DNA of 17,259 nucleotides from JBOGGN01 sp050744165. Lineage in GTDB: Bacteria > Actinomycetota > Acidimicrobiia > Acidimicrobiales > Palsa-688. The first letter of the stretch is position 1. Every line of letters starts with the position of its first letter. A model generated the notes under the pieces. That model was not told where the DNA came from. It saw only the letters and a program-made list of their open reading frames with translations, and did no database searches. Below, one piece after another: positions 7,115 to 13,828 of the stretch. The translations under genes and the position numbers were made by a program. The stretch is taken from assembly GCA_050744165.1 (NCBI GenBank), contig JBOGGN010000318.1, forward strand, positions 1 to 17,259. The letters are read 5' to 3'.

Positions 7115-8007
7115 CCGATGCCTCTGTCGAGGTCGACATCGGCGGGCGCCGACTCAAGCTGAGCAATCTCGACAAGGTGCTGTGGCCCGAACGCGGTTTC
7201 ACCAAGGGCCAGATGATCGACTATTACGCCCACATCGCGCCGGTGATGTTGCCGCATATCGAGGGCAGGCCGATGACGCTGCGGCGTTACCCCAACGGCG
7301 TGGAGAAGCAGTCGTTCTTTGAAAAGAACTGCCCTTCGCACCGGCCGCCGTGGCTCCCGACGGTGGAAATGGGCGATGTCGCCTATTGTTCGCTGAACGA
7401 AGCGGCATCGCTCGTGTGGACCGCCAATCTGGCGGCGATCGAGTTGCACCCGTCGCTGGCGAAAGGCGTCGATTTGACCCGGCCGACCTCGATTGTGTTC
7501 GACCTGGACCCGGGGCCGGGCTGCGACGTGCTCACCTGCGGGCGCGTCGCCCTGCTGCTGCGGGATGCACTTGACCATTTCGGGCTGCAGGCATGGGTGA
7601 AAACGTCAGGTAGCAAAGGCCTTCAGATGTACGTGCCGCTGAATAGCGACGTGACGTACGAGGACACCAGGCCGTTTTCCCTCGCCATGGCACAGGTGCT
7701 GGAACGCCAACATCCCGACCTGATCGTCACCACCCAGGATCGCAGCGCCCGGCCGAAAAAGGTGCTGATCGACTGGAGCCAGAACACCCATTTCAAGACG
7801 ACCGTGTCGGTCTACTCAATGCGCGCCCGGCCCCGGCCAACGGCTTCGACGCCGGTGTCGTGGGACGAGGTTGAGGCGGCGATGAAGGCCGAGGATCCAG
7901 AGATGCTGATTTTCGAGGCTCCGGCGGTTCTGAAGCGGGTGGAGGAACAGGGGGACTTGATGTCGGCGATGTTGGCTGTCCAACAGCAGCTTCCCCCGAT
8001 CACCTGA
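7111..8007 (+). CDS. ligD: stand-alone LigD-type primase-polymerase domain (NHEJ)
   Basis: This 298-residue protein is only the archaeo-eukaryotic primase-polymerase part of LigD, which fills gaps and adds (ribo)nucleotides at broken ends. Motif I is FDLDPGPG with D131 and D133, motif II TSGSKGLQ (165-172), motif III VLIDWSQN with D221. The N-terminal LSNLDKVLWPERGFTKGQMIDYY block and RRYPNGVEKQSFFEKN are also typical. There is no ligase or phosphoesterase domain, so an ATP-dependent ligase must come from elsewhere. Motif II ends in Gln172 where many NHEJ polymerases have His, a feature I associate with the stand-alone PolD-type relatives of mycobacteria. The GTG start overlaps the ku stop. 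Parts of the gene are less GC-rich than neighbours (about 57-62% in two 60-base lines counted by hand). Confidence 0.9.
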   Translation: MTDASVEVDIGGRRLKLSNLDKVLWPERGFTKGQMIDYYAHIAPVMLPHIEGRPMTLRRYPNGVEKQSFFEKNCPSHRPPWLPTVEMGDVAYCSLNEAASLVWTANLAAIELHPSLAKGVDLTRPTSIVFDLDPGPGCDVLTCGRVALLLRDALDHFGLQAWVKTSGSKGLQMYVPLNSDVTYEDTRPFSLAMAQVLERQHPDLIVTTQDRSARPKKVLIDWSQNTHFKTTVSVYSMRARPRPTASTPVSWDEVEAAMKAEDPEMLIFEAPAVLKRVEEQGDLMSAMLAVQQQLPPIT

Positions 8008-8021
8008 TCCTGGGCCCGGTG

Positions 8022-8034
8022 TACGGTCCCTTAC
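8022..8034 (+). promoter_or_regulatory. leaderless -10 box for the Kelch lipoprotein gene
   Basis: TACGGT at 8022-8027 is a TAnnnT box with seven bases (8028-8034) before the GTG at 8035. This spacing predicts a transcript starting at the GTG and supports that start codon. The gap to the ligD stop is only 27 bases, so read-through is also possible. Confidence 0.45.
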
Positions 8035-9225
8035 GTGCGCGCCCTGGCCTGTCGACTGATGGCCGTCCTCGCCGGGTTGGCCCTGGTGGCGGCGGCCACC
8101 TCCTGCGGCGGGGGCTCGGGGACATCGGGGCCAAGTGCCAACGGCACGGCGACGACGACCGCAACGGCGCCAGGGACGTGGCGGCCCATGAGCGCCTCGC
8201 CGCTGGCCGCCCGCATTTTCCCGGCTTCGGTTTGGACGGGGACCGAGCTGCTGCTCTGGGGTGGGCGGGGCTGCGCGGCATCGGGTTGCGCCGACAACTC
8301 GGTTTCGCCGTTCGCTGACGGCGCCGCTTACAACCCGGCCACGGACCAATGGCGGATGCTGGCCCCCTCGCCGTTGTCGGGTCGCCTGGCGGTCGCCGAG
8401 TGGACGGGGCAGGAGATGTTGATCTGGGGCGGCTCTACGGTGAACCAGCAACCGTTGGGCGACGGGGCCGCCTACAACCCGGGAATCAACTCGTGGCGCA
8501 TGCTGGCGCCCTCGCCGCTGTCGGCTCGCAGCCCCGAGGTGGAGTGGACGGGCCAGGAGCTCGTCGTCTGGGGCGGGCTCGGGGCAGGCGGGGCCACGTT
8601 GTCCGATGGGGCGGCGTACAACCCGGTGACCAACACATGGCAGATGTTGCCGCCGTCGCCGCTCAGCGCCCGGACCGCCAGCAGCGTCGTGTGGACCGGA
8701 ACCAAGGTGGTGATCTGGGGCGGCCAGGGGGTCGTGAACGCCAACTACCTCGCCGATGGGGCGATGTACGACCCCGCTTCCAACTCCTGGCAGAAGATGT
8801 CCGCCTCGCCCCTGACCGGGCGGCTGACTTTCGGGGTGTGGAGCGGAAGCCGGCTGCTCATCTGGGGCGGCGAAGGGCCGAATACTGCCTTCAACGACGG
8901 TGCCGCCTACGACCCTGCGACCGATTCTTGGCAGCGCCTGCCGATGTCCCCGCTTGTCGCCCGCCGCGGCGCGGCCACGGTGTGGGACGGGACCGAGATG
9001 CTGGAGTGGGGGGGCGCACCGGCGGCGGGGGCGTTCTTCTTCGGTAACGGCGCCGCCTACAACCCGGCCACCGGCTCGTGGCACGCCATGGCGAGCGCGT
9101 CCGGCCGGTTCACTCCGGCATTTGACTGGGCGGGCAATCAGCTGCTCGTCTGGGGCGGCATCGTCGTCACCGACGCCGCCGGCGACATCGCCGCCTCGGC
9201 CTCCGGGGGGCGCTACCAGCCGTAG
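8035..9225 (+). CDS. exported lipoprotein with a seven-bladed Kelch-type beta-propeller
   Basis: The first 24 residues form a lipoprotein signal: Arg residues, a hydrophobic core (MAVLAGLALVAAAT) and Cys24 after ATS, a loose lipobox. A Gly/Thr/Ala-rich spacer (25-52) follows. The rest is built from about seven repeats of 46-55 residues with the core WTGxELLIWGG and DGAAYNPATxxWxxLxPSPL, a Kelch/galactose-oxidase-like blade pattern. The last blade lacks its final strand, while a lone strand GTWRPMSASPL sits before the first blade, so the ring probably closes by N- and C-terminal strands from one blade. Propellers like this usually bind proteins or glycans at the cell surface; no catalytic residues are evident and the ligand is unknown. 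The start is GTG 8035, with a -10 box seven bases upstream. Confidence 0.8.
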   Translation: MRALACRLMAVLAGLALVAAATSCGGGSGTSGPSANGTATTTATAPGTWRPMSASPLAARIFPASVWTGTELLLWGGRGCAASGCADNSVSPFADGAAYNPATDQWRMLAPSPLSGRLAVAEWTGQEMLIWGGSTVNQQPLGDGAAYNPGINSWRMLAPSPLSARSPEVEWTGQELVVWGGLGAGGATLSDGAAYNPVTNTWQMLPPSPLSARTASSVVWTGTKVVIWGGQGVVNANYLADGAMYDPASNSWQKMSASPLTGRLTFGVWSGSRLLIWGGEGPNTAFNDGAAYDPATDSWQRLPMSPLVARRGAATVWDGTEMLEWGGAPAAGAFFFGNGAAYNPATGSWHAMASASGRFTPAFDWAGNQLLVWGGIVVTDAAGDIAASASGGRYQP

Positions 9226-9258
9226 TGTGGCGACTCGCTGCACGCTGCCCGAGGGGCC

Positions 9259-10152
9259 TTAGCCTTCGGTTGCCGCCGGGCGCTGAGCGGTGAGGACCAA
9301 GCGGCCCACGCGGAGGTGCACGTCGGCCCGACAAAGGATGCCGGTCGCGGCCGAAGGGTCCAGCAAAGCGTCGATGGTGGTCATATCGTCCGCCGACAAC
9401 CGCTCTGCGACCGATTGCCGCTCTCGGCCGAGGCGGTGCAAGAGCCAGGTCCTCTCGCCGTGGCCGAGCGGCGCCGGCCGGTCGAGAAAGCACTCCTGCT
9501 GGGACACCTCGACGTAGCCGGCAGCGGCCAGCCGGGCCGGCCAGTCGTCGATGTGGCCGTGGGGGAGATGGTGGCCGAGCGCCTCGCGAGACGCCGCCGT
9601 GAAGCGGCCCCAGGCGCCGCTTGCAATCACTTGGTCCTCGGCCGGCAGGATCGAAAGTGGCCCGCCGAACTCGATGAGCGCGAGCCACCCCCCAGGGGAC
9701 ATGGCCGCCCGCAGCCGGCGCAGGACGTCGCCCAGGTCGGCCAAATGGTGCAGGACCATGGAGGCCCACACCACGTCGTATGGCCCGGGACCACTGGCGG
9801 TCTCGCCCTCGATGTCGGCGCGAACGGTGGTCACCCGGTCGGCCACACCCGCCGCAGCCGCTCGGCGCTGCGTCAGGTGGAGAAGCTCCTCGGAGCCGTC
9901 GGCGGCCGTGACCACCGCCTCAGGAAACGACTGGGCGAGGGCGACGGTCGTCACGCCGGGGCCGCAGCCGAGGTCCAGCACCCGCACCACGGTCCGCCCA
10001 GCGAGTTGGCGGTGGAGGATGGCCAGGGCCTGGTCCCGGACCGGTGCCAGCAACTCTGCGTCGGCGACCAACTCTTCGGCCATGTCGGCCCAGGATCCGC
10101 CGCCGGGGGGATCGCTGTGGGCGTGGGGCGAATGGCCGTGTTCGTTGCCCAT
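9259..10152 (-). CDS. class I SAM-dependent methyltransferase
   Basis: This 297-residue protein has a Rossmann-type methyltransferase core: motif I VLDLGCGPG (about 58-66), the acidic AADGS after strand 2 (84-88), VRADIEGE (about 109-116), the post-motif segment YDVVWASMVLHHL (about 125-137), and MSPGGWLALIEF (about 150-161). The C-terminal half carries a His-rich segment (LGHHLPHGHIDDW) and family-like strands. The extreme N-terminus is His-rich (NEHGHSPHAHS), which may bind metal. The substrate cannot be told from sequence; small-molecule methyltransferases of the UbiE/type 11 kind are the closest general match. The ATG at 10152 has a TAGGGT box nine bases upstream. It lies 66 bases beyond the kinase gene on the same strand and converges on the Kelch gene with 33 bases between stops. 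Confidence 0.75.
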   Translation of the reverse strand: MGNEHGHSPHAHSDPPGGGSWADMAEELVADAELLAPVRDQALAILHRQLAGRTVVRVLDLGCGPGVTTVALAQSFPEAVVTAADGSEELLHLTQRRAAAAGVADRVTTVRADIEGETASGPGPYDVVWASMVLHHLADLGDVLRRLRAAMSPGGWLALIEFGGPLSILPAEDQVIASGAWGRFTAASREALGHHLPHGHIDDWPARLAAAGYVEVSQQECFLDRPAPLGHGERTWLLHRLGRERQSVAERLSADDMTTIDALLDPSAATGILCRADVHLRVGRLVLTAQRPAATEG

Positions 10153-10167
10153 GAACTCGCCACCCTA
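10153..10167 (-). promoter_or_regulatory. -10 box for the methyltransferase gene
   Basis: TAGGGT on the minus strand (10167-10162) fits TAnnnT and is nine bases from the ATG at 10152, giving a leaderless or nearly leaderless message. It suggests that the methyltransferase can be transcribed apart from the upstream glp operon. Confidence 0.35.
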
Positions 10168-10196
10168 GGGCGCCGGAGGACTCCGCAGGCGGGCCC
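10168..10196 (-). terminator. imperfect GC-rich hairpin after the kinase gene
   Basis: The plus strand shows GGGC-GCC-GGAG paired with CTCC, GGC and GCCC, with a GA loop and two small bulges. It lies 23 bases past the kinase stop. There is no T-run, so it would be a weak or factor-dependent terminator at best. Confidence 0.3.
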
Positions 10197-10218
10197 CTGA
10201 GTACTTCGGCGGCGAGAG

Positions 10219-11685
10219 TCAGAAGCTGAGCGATGACAGTTGCGGCACCCACCCACGAGCCCGCTGCACCGCCTCGTGCCAGCGGTCACGGTCGAGCATC
10301 CGCGCCGGCTCGATCACCGCCTTCGGTTTCCAGGACTCGGCGATCTCCTCCTCGCTTCCCCAGGTCCCGACCGCCAACCCCGCGAGGTAGGCGGCGCCGA
10401 GGGTGGTCGCCTCCAAGACCGGCGAGACTTCGACGGGGCGGCGGATGGCGTTGGCGAGCGCCTGCACGAAGACGCTGTTGGCGCTCATCCCGCCGTCGAC
10501 GCGCAGCGAGGCGATCGACTGGGCCGAGTCGGCTTCGGCCGCCTCCAGCATGTCCGCTCCCCGGTGGGCCACCCCTTCGAGCACGGCCCGAACGACCTCG
10601 GCCCGTCCGCTGCCCCGGGTCAATCCGAGCAGGGTGCCGCGAGCGCCGAAATCCCAGTACGGGGTGCCGAGGCCCAGCAATGCGGGCACGAAGAACACCC
10701 CCCCGCTGTCGTCGCACTGGGCCGCCACCGTCTCGGAGGCGGCAGCCGAGTCAATCACCCCAAGGTCGTCGCGCAACCACTCGACGCAGGTGCCGGCCGA
10801 GAGGGTTACGGCCTCCAAGCCCCAGACCAGACGACCCTGGCGCCGCCAAGCGATGACCGGGAAGCAGCCCCCGTCACCACGAATGTCGAAGCTCGGCCGC
10901 TCCGCCAGGCACACGTCGAGCATTCCGCCGGTGCCAAAGGTCACCTTGGCCAGGCCCTGGCGGACGCATCCCTGTCCTACCAGCGAAGCCTGCTGGTCGC
11001 CGGCCAGGGCGGTGATCGGTGGTGCGCCGGAGGCGCCACCGCCGTCGACGAGAGCGGTGGCGAAGCCCACGGCGCCCGGCTCGGCCGACGAGTCCACGAT
11101 CGCGGGCATCATCGCAGGAGGGATTTTCAGAGCTTCGAGGAGGGATGGATCCCATCCGGATCCGTCGCTCAGCAACAAGCCGGTGACCCCGGCGTTACCG
11201 GCGTCGGTGACGTGGCTGGCACCCTTCGAGAGAGTCCAGGCGATCCAGGTGTCGATCGTCCCGAACATGAGCGTCCGTTCCCGCCGGTAGTCGTAGGTGT
11301 CGAGCAAATAGCTGATCTTGGTGGCCGAGGCATTGGGGGCCAGGCGGATGCCCAGGCCCTGGAGCATCAGGCAGGCGCCAACGGTACGCAGGTCCTGCCA
11401 GCCGATTCCCGGGCCCACCGGTAGCCCCGTGGCCGGGTCCCACACAACCGTCGAGGAACGCTGGTTGGTGATTCCCACCGCGGCCACGGGGCCGCCGGCC
11501 GCCAGCGACGCCCGGGCCACCTGGAGGGCGGCCACGGCGAGGGCGGCGGGATCGAACTCGACGAAGCCCGGCGACGGTGTCGAGGGTGGCGTGGACTGGT
11601 AGCGGGTCTGCTCCACCGCCCCATCGGGGCGCACGACCGAGGCGCGGACGCCGCTGGTGCCGACGTCGATGACCAAGATGCTCAA
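10219..11685 (-). CDS. glpK: FGGY-family carbohydrate kinase, glycerol-kinase-like with altered pocket
   Basis: The 488-residue protein (glycerol kinase is about 500) has the FGGY layout: IDVGTSGVR for phosphate binding at the N-terminus, ITNQRSSTVVWD and GWQDLRT in domain I, FGTIDTWIAWTL, ALAGDQQASLVGQ, FGTGGMLDV, the GLGTPYWD segment and a C-terminal LRVDGGMSAN and TTLGAAYLAGLAVG, the FGGY signature region. Compared from memory with E. coli GlpK, Arg83, Trp103 and Asp245 are kept, but Glu84 is Ser, Tyr135 is Asn and Phe270 is Met, so glycerol may not be the substrate. The start is the TTG at 11685, where conserved sequence begins, with GGGTGGG upstream; the open frame continues to 11850 but overlaps the previous gene. 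Its place after glpD and the flavoenzyme fits a polyol or triose kinase in the same pathway. Confidence 0.8.
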   Translation of the reverse strand: MSILVIDVGTSGVRASVVRPDGAVEQTRYQSTPPSTPSPGFVEFDPAALAVAALQVARASLAAGGPVAAVGITNQRSSTVVWDPATGLPVGPGIGWQDLRTVGACLMLQGLGIRLAPNASATKISYLLDTYDYRRERTLMFGTIDTWIAWTLSKGASHVTDAGNAGVTGLLLSDGSGWDPSLLEALKIPPAMMPAIVDSSAEPGAVGFATALVDGGGASGAPPITALAGDQQASLVGQGCVRQGLAKVTFGTGGMLDVCLAERPSFDIRGDGGCFPVIAWRRQGRLVWGLEAVTLSAGTCVEWLRDDLGVIDSAAASETVAAQCDDSGGVFFVPALLGLGTPYWDFGARGTLLGLTRGSGRAEVVRAVLEGVAHRGADMLEAAEADSAQSIASLRVDGGMSANSVFVQALANAIRRPVEVSPVLEATTLGAAYLAGLAVGTWGSEEEIAESWKPKAVIEPARMLDRDRWHEAVQRARGWVPQLSSLSF

Positions 11686-11708
11686 GCGTGGCCCACCCGG
11701 ATCGCCGG

Positions 11709-11714
11709 ATTCTA
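11709..11714 (-). promoter_or_regulatory. possible internal -10 box before the kinase gene
   Basis: TAGAAT on the minus strand is a good TAnnnT match and overlaps the stop codon of the upstream membrane protein. It would start a transcript with a leader of about 17 bases containing GGGTGGG. An internal promoter is possible; read-through from glpD is the simpler source. Confidence 0.25.
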
Positions 11715-12110
11715 GGTGGCACGCCGGCTGCGCCGGAAGCCCAAGTAGCCGCCCAACATGCCTAGGCCGACCTCGATCAGAAAGTAGAGCAAGAAGGTGA
11801 CGACGTCTGCCCCGTTGACCTTGCCCCGAATCAGGTGGTCCACCAGCCACACCAGCAGGTAGGCACTCGCCGGCAGGGCGACGCTAAGTCCGCCGTGTAC
11901 GTAGGGCGCGCGCTGCCCAGAGCCGGCGCGGAATCCGGCCGCCAGCGGGGCGACGGCGAAGATCAGCACCCCCGCGATCGCCAAGACGGCCGCCGACCCA
12001 GTGGAGTTTGAGCTGCCGACGAGGGCCACCACGATGCCGGAGGGAACGGTGATGGCCAAGTAGGTCGCGACTCCGCGCCCGAGCGACCGGCGGTCGAGCG
12101 TTACGGCCAC
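11712..12110 (-). CDS. small four-helix membrane protein of unknown function
   Basis: The 132-residue protein has four hydrophobic segments: about 14-35, 40-64, 72-95 and 103-123, with an Arg-rich end (GFRRSRRAT). I do not recognise the family. The start is a GTG at 12110 (VAVTLDRRS) that overlaps the last ten bases of the flavoenzyme gene, indicating translational coupling. The frame stays open far upstream, but that part is a shadow of the flavoenzyme. It is followed by the kinase after 26 bases. Its place inside a glycerol-3-phosphate operon makes a membrane or transport accessory plausible, though four helices are too few for a classic facilitator. Confidence 0.65.
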   Translation of the reverse strand: MAVTLDRRSLGRGVATYLAITVPSGIVVALVGSSNSTGSAAVLAIAGVLIFAVAPLAAGFRAGSGQRAPYVHGGLSVALPASAYLLVWLVDHLIRGKVNGADVVTFLLYFLIEVGLGMLGGYLGFRRSRRAT

Positions 12111-13822
12111 GGCACGTCTCCGAAGGGGGAAGGCAGGCCCAGCTTGCCGGGGTTGAGGATGCCGCGGGGATCCAGTGCCCCCTTCAGCGCAACAAGGACG
12201 TCGAAGGCCGGTCCGAGGGCTGCAGGCAGGTACCGGGAGCGGTTGAGGCCGACGCCGTGGTGGTGGCTGATGGTCCCACCGTGCGCCAGGGTGATGGCCA
12301 TGACCAGGTCCCAGACCTGGCGGTAGTACGCATCCCCGCCCCCGCCCCCGCCCCGGCCCCCGCCGCCGCTCCCGCCCCGGCCCGCGGCTCCGACACTGCT
12401 CCCAGCGAGAGCGGCGGCGACCGGCGCCTCGCTCGGCGGGAGCCCGGCAAAGGTGAAGTACACGCAGGCGCCGTCGGGGTAGGCATGGGACAGGTGGGCA
12501 CTCACCACAAGCGTGCCCTCGACGGCCCGGAGCGAAGCGACCACCTCGGCATAGATGCCGGGAAGCTGGCCCCAGCCGCTGGCCACCTCGACGGTATCGG
12601 CCACCAAGCCGGCCCGCGCCGCCGCCTCCAGGGCCGAAATGTCTAGCCGGCGGTCGTACCAACGGCCCACGAAGCCGCTGCCGCTGCCGCTGCCCGTTTC
12701 GCTGCCACTGCCCGTTTCGCTGCCACTGCCCGTTTCGCGGCCGCTGCCCGTTTCGCTGCCGCTGGCCGTTTCGCCGCCGCTGCCCGATTCGCCTTCGACC
12801 GCGACCACCTCCTCGCCCCCGGCCGCCCGGCAGCCATTGGCAACCACGGTCATCCCGGCGTCCACCAACCCCGGCGGCCCTTCGTCGAGGATGATGAGGA
12901 CGCAACCCGTCTCGATCCCGAAGCCGGTCCGGCTTTCCCAGTCGTCGTACAGCCGCACCACCGCCGGTGTCGCCCCGCATTGCAGGAAGGCGCGGCACGC
13001 GGCCACGCCGCTGGCAAAGGACTCGAAACGGTAGGCCCGGCGCCGTTCCACGGCCGGCAGCGGATGGACCCGGAGGCGAACTTGGGTGATCACGCCGAGG
13101 GTCCCCTCGCTGCCCACGAACAGCTGGGTCAGGTCGGGACCGGTGGCCGACCGGGGTGCCCGGCCGCCCGTCGAGATCAGCCGCCCATCGGCGAGTGCCA
13201 CCTGAAGCCCGGCCACCATGTCCTCGATCTTCCCGTAGCGGGTCGAGTACTGCCCGGCGCCGCGGCAGGCCACCCAGCCGCCCACGGTCGACAGGGCGAT
13301 CGACTGGGGCCAATGGCCGAGGGTCCAGCCGTGCTCGGCTCGCAGGCCGTCCTCGAACACGTCACCGAAGGTCCCGGCGGCGACGTCGACCAGGAGCGAG
13401 GCCGCGTCGACGCCAACGACGCCGGAGAGCCCCGTCGTATCGAGAGCGACCCCGCCGAATACGGGCACCGCGTGGCCGCCGACCGCGCTACGCCCGCCCA
13501 TGGGTGTGACCGGCACCCGGGCGTCGTGGCATACCGCGAGGACCGCCGCCGCCTCGGCCGCGCTGCCTGGCCGCACCACCACCGAAGGCAGGGCCGGAAC
13601 CTCGCCAGCGAGGCCCCAGGCGACGGCGAGGGGCCACCAATCGCGGCTGGCGCCCACAATCTCCTCTGGTTCGGTGGCCACCTGCTGGCACGCGCTGCGG
13701 AGGCGCTCGACCACCGCGGCGGGCACGGCGACGGCGCGATCGCCGAAACGAGCCCGGATCCCCGCGGCGGGCGGCAGGTCGATAGGCGGCGTCGGGGCGC
13801 CGCGGTTGGCCTCGGAGACCAC
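12101..13822 (-). CDS. FAD-binding oxidase of the alkyl-DHAP synthase (AGPS) type
   Basis: AGPS swaps the acyl chain of acyl-DHAP for a fatty alcohol to form the ether bond of ether lipids. The 573-residue protein shows the VAO-type FAD domain: VVVRPGSAAEAAAVLAVC, PVTPMGGRSAVGG, and the AGPS-like GHWPQS (169-174), STVGGW (178-183) and YGKIEDMV (196-203), then FVGSEGTLGVIT. The C-terminus has GGTISHHHGVG with H520-H522, matching the HHH of AGPS, and LDPRGILNPGKLG. Relatives sit beside glpD in mycobacteria (Rv2249c-Rv2251). Two low-complexity insertions are odd: a GSGSET repeat (about 340-385) and a Gly-rich run (about 475-495). The GTG start lies six bases after the glpD stop. Other VAO oxidases such as glycolate or D-lactate oxidase are less likely given the HHH motif. 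Actual ether-lipid synthesis is unproven here. Confidence 0.8.
   Translation of the reverse strand: MVSEANRGAPTPPIDLPPAAGIRARFGDRAVAVPAAVVERLRSACQQVATEPEEIVGASRDWWPLAVAWGLAGEVPALPSVVVRPGSAAEAAAVLAVCHDARVPVTPMGGRSAVGGHAVPVFGGVALDTTGLSGVVGVDAASLLVDVAAGTFGDVFEDGLRAEHGWTLGHWPQSIALSTVGGWVACRGAGQYSTRYGKIEDMVAGLQVALADGRLISTGGRAPRSATGPDLTQLFVGSEGTLGVITQVRLRVHPLPAVERRRAYRFESFASGVAACRAFLQCGATPAVVRLYDDWESRTGFGIETGCVLIILDEGPPGLVDAGMTVVANGCRAAGGEEVVAVEGESGSGGETASGSETGSGRETGSGSETGSGSETGSGSGSGFVGRWYDRRLDISALEAAARAGLVADTVEVASGWGQLPGIYAEVVASLRAVEGTLVVSAHLSHAYPDGACVYFTFAGLPPSEAPVAAALAGSSVGAAGRGGSGGGGRGGGGGGDAYYRQVWDLVMAITLAHGGTISHHHGVGLNRSRYLPAALGPAFDVLVALKGALDPRGILNPGKLGLPSPFGDVPWP
12325..12400 (-). repeat. 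poly-Gly coding run in the AGPS-like gene
   Basis: A C-rich stretch on the plus strand (repeated CCCCCG/GCC units) encodes a Gly-rich linker (SVGAAGRGGSGGGGRGGGGGG) at about residues 475-495 of the flavoenzyme. It is just before the conserved C-terminal DAYYRQVW block. Such a run is prone to slippage. Confidence 0.7.
12693..12792 (-). repeat. 18-base minisatellite coding for GSGSET repeats
   Basis: The core CCCGTTTCG recurs at 12693, 12711, 12729 and 12747, with variants at 12765 and 12783, an exact period of 18 bases across six units. Because 18 is a multiple of three, copy changes would keep the reading frame and only alter linker length (hexapeptide GSGSET or similar). It lies in the AGPS-like gene at about residues 343-377. 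Confidence 0.9.
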
Positions 13823-13828
13823 CCCGGG

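Noticed and set aside
10240..11424. 394-residue plus-strand open frame opposite the kinase gene
   Set aside because: Long only because stop codons are rare in high-GC antisense; the minus-strand FGGY motifs are intact.
12693..12792. CRISPR-like array
   Set aside because: An 18-base period with no unique spacers, in frame inside a gene; it is a coding minisatellite.
13504..13510. Fourth copy of the GTCACAC element (minus strand) inside the AGPS-like gene
   Set aside because: It encodes the conserved VTPMGG of the FAD domain and lies in mid-gene, so it is best explained by coding.
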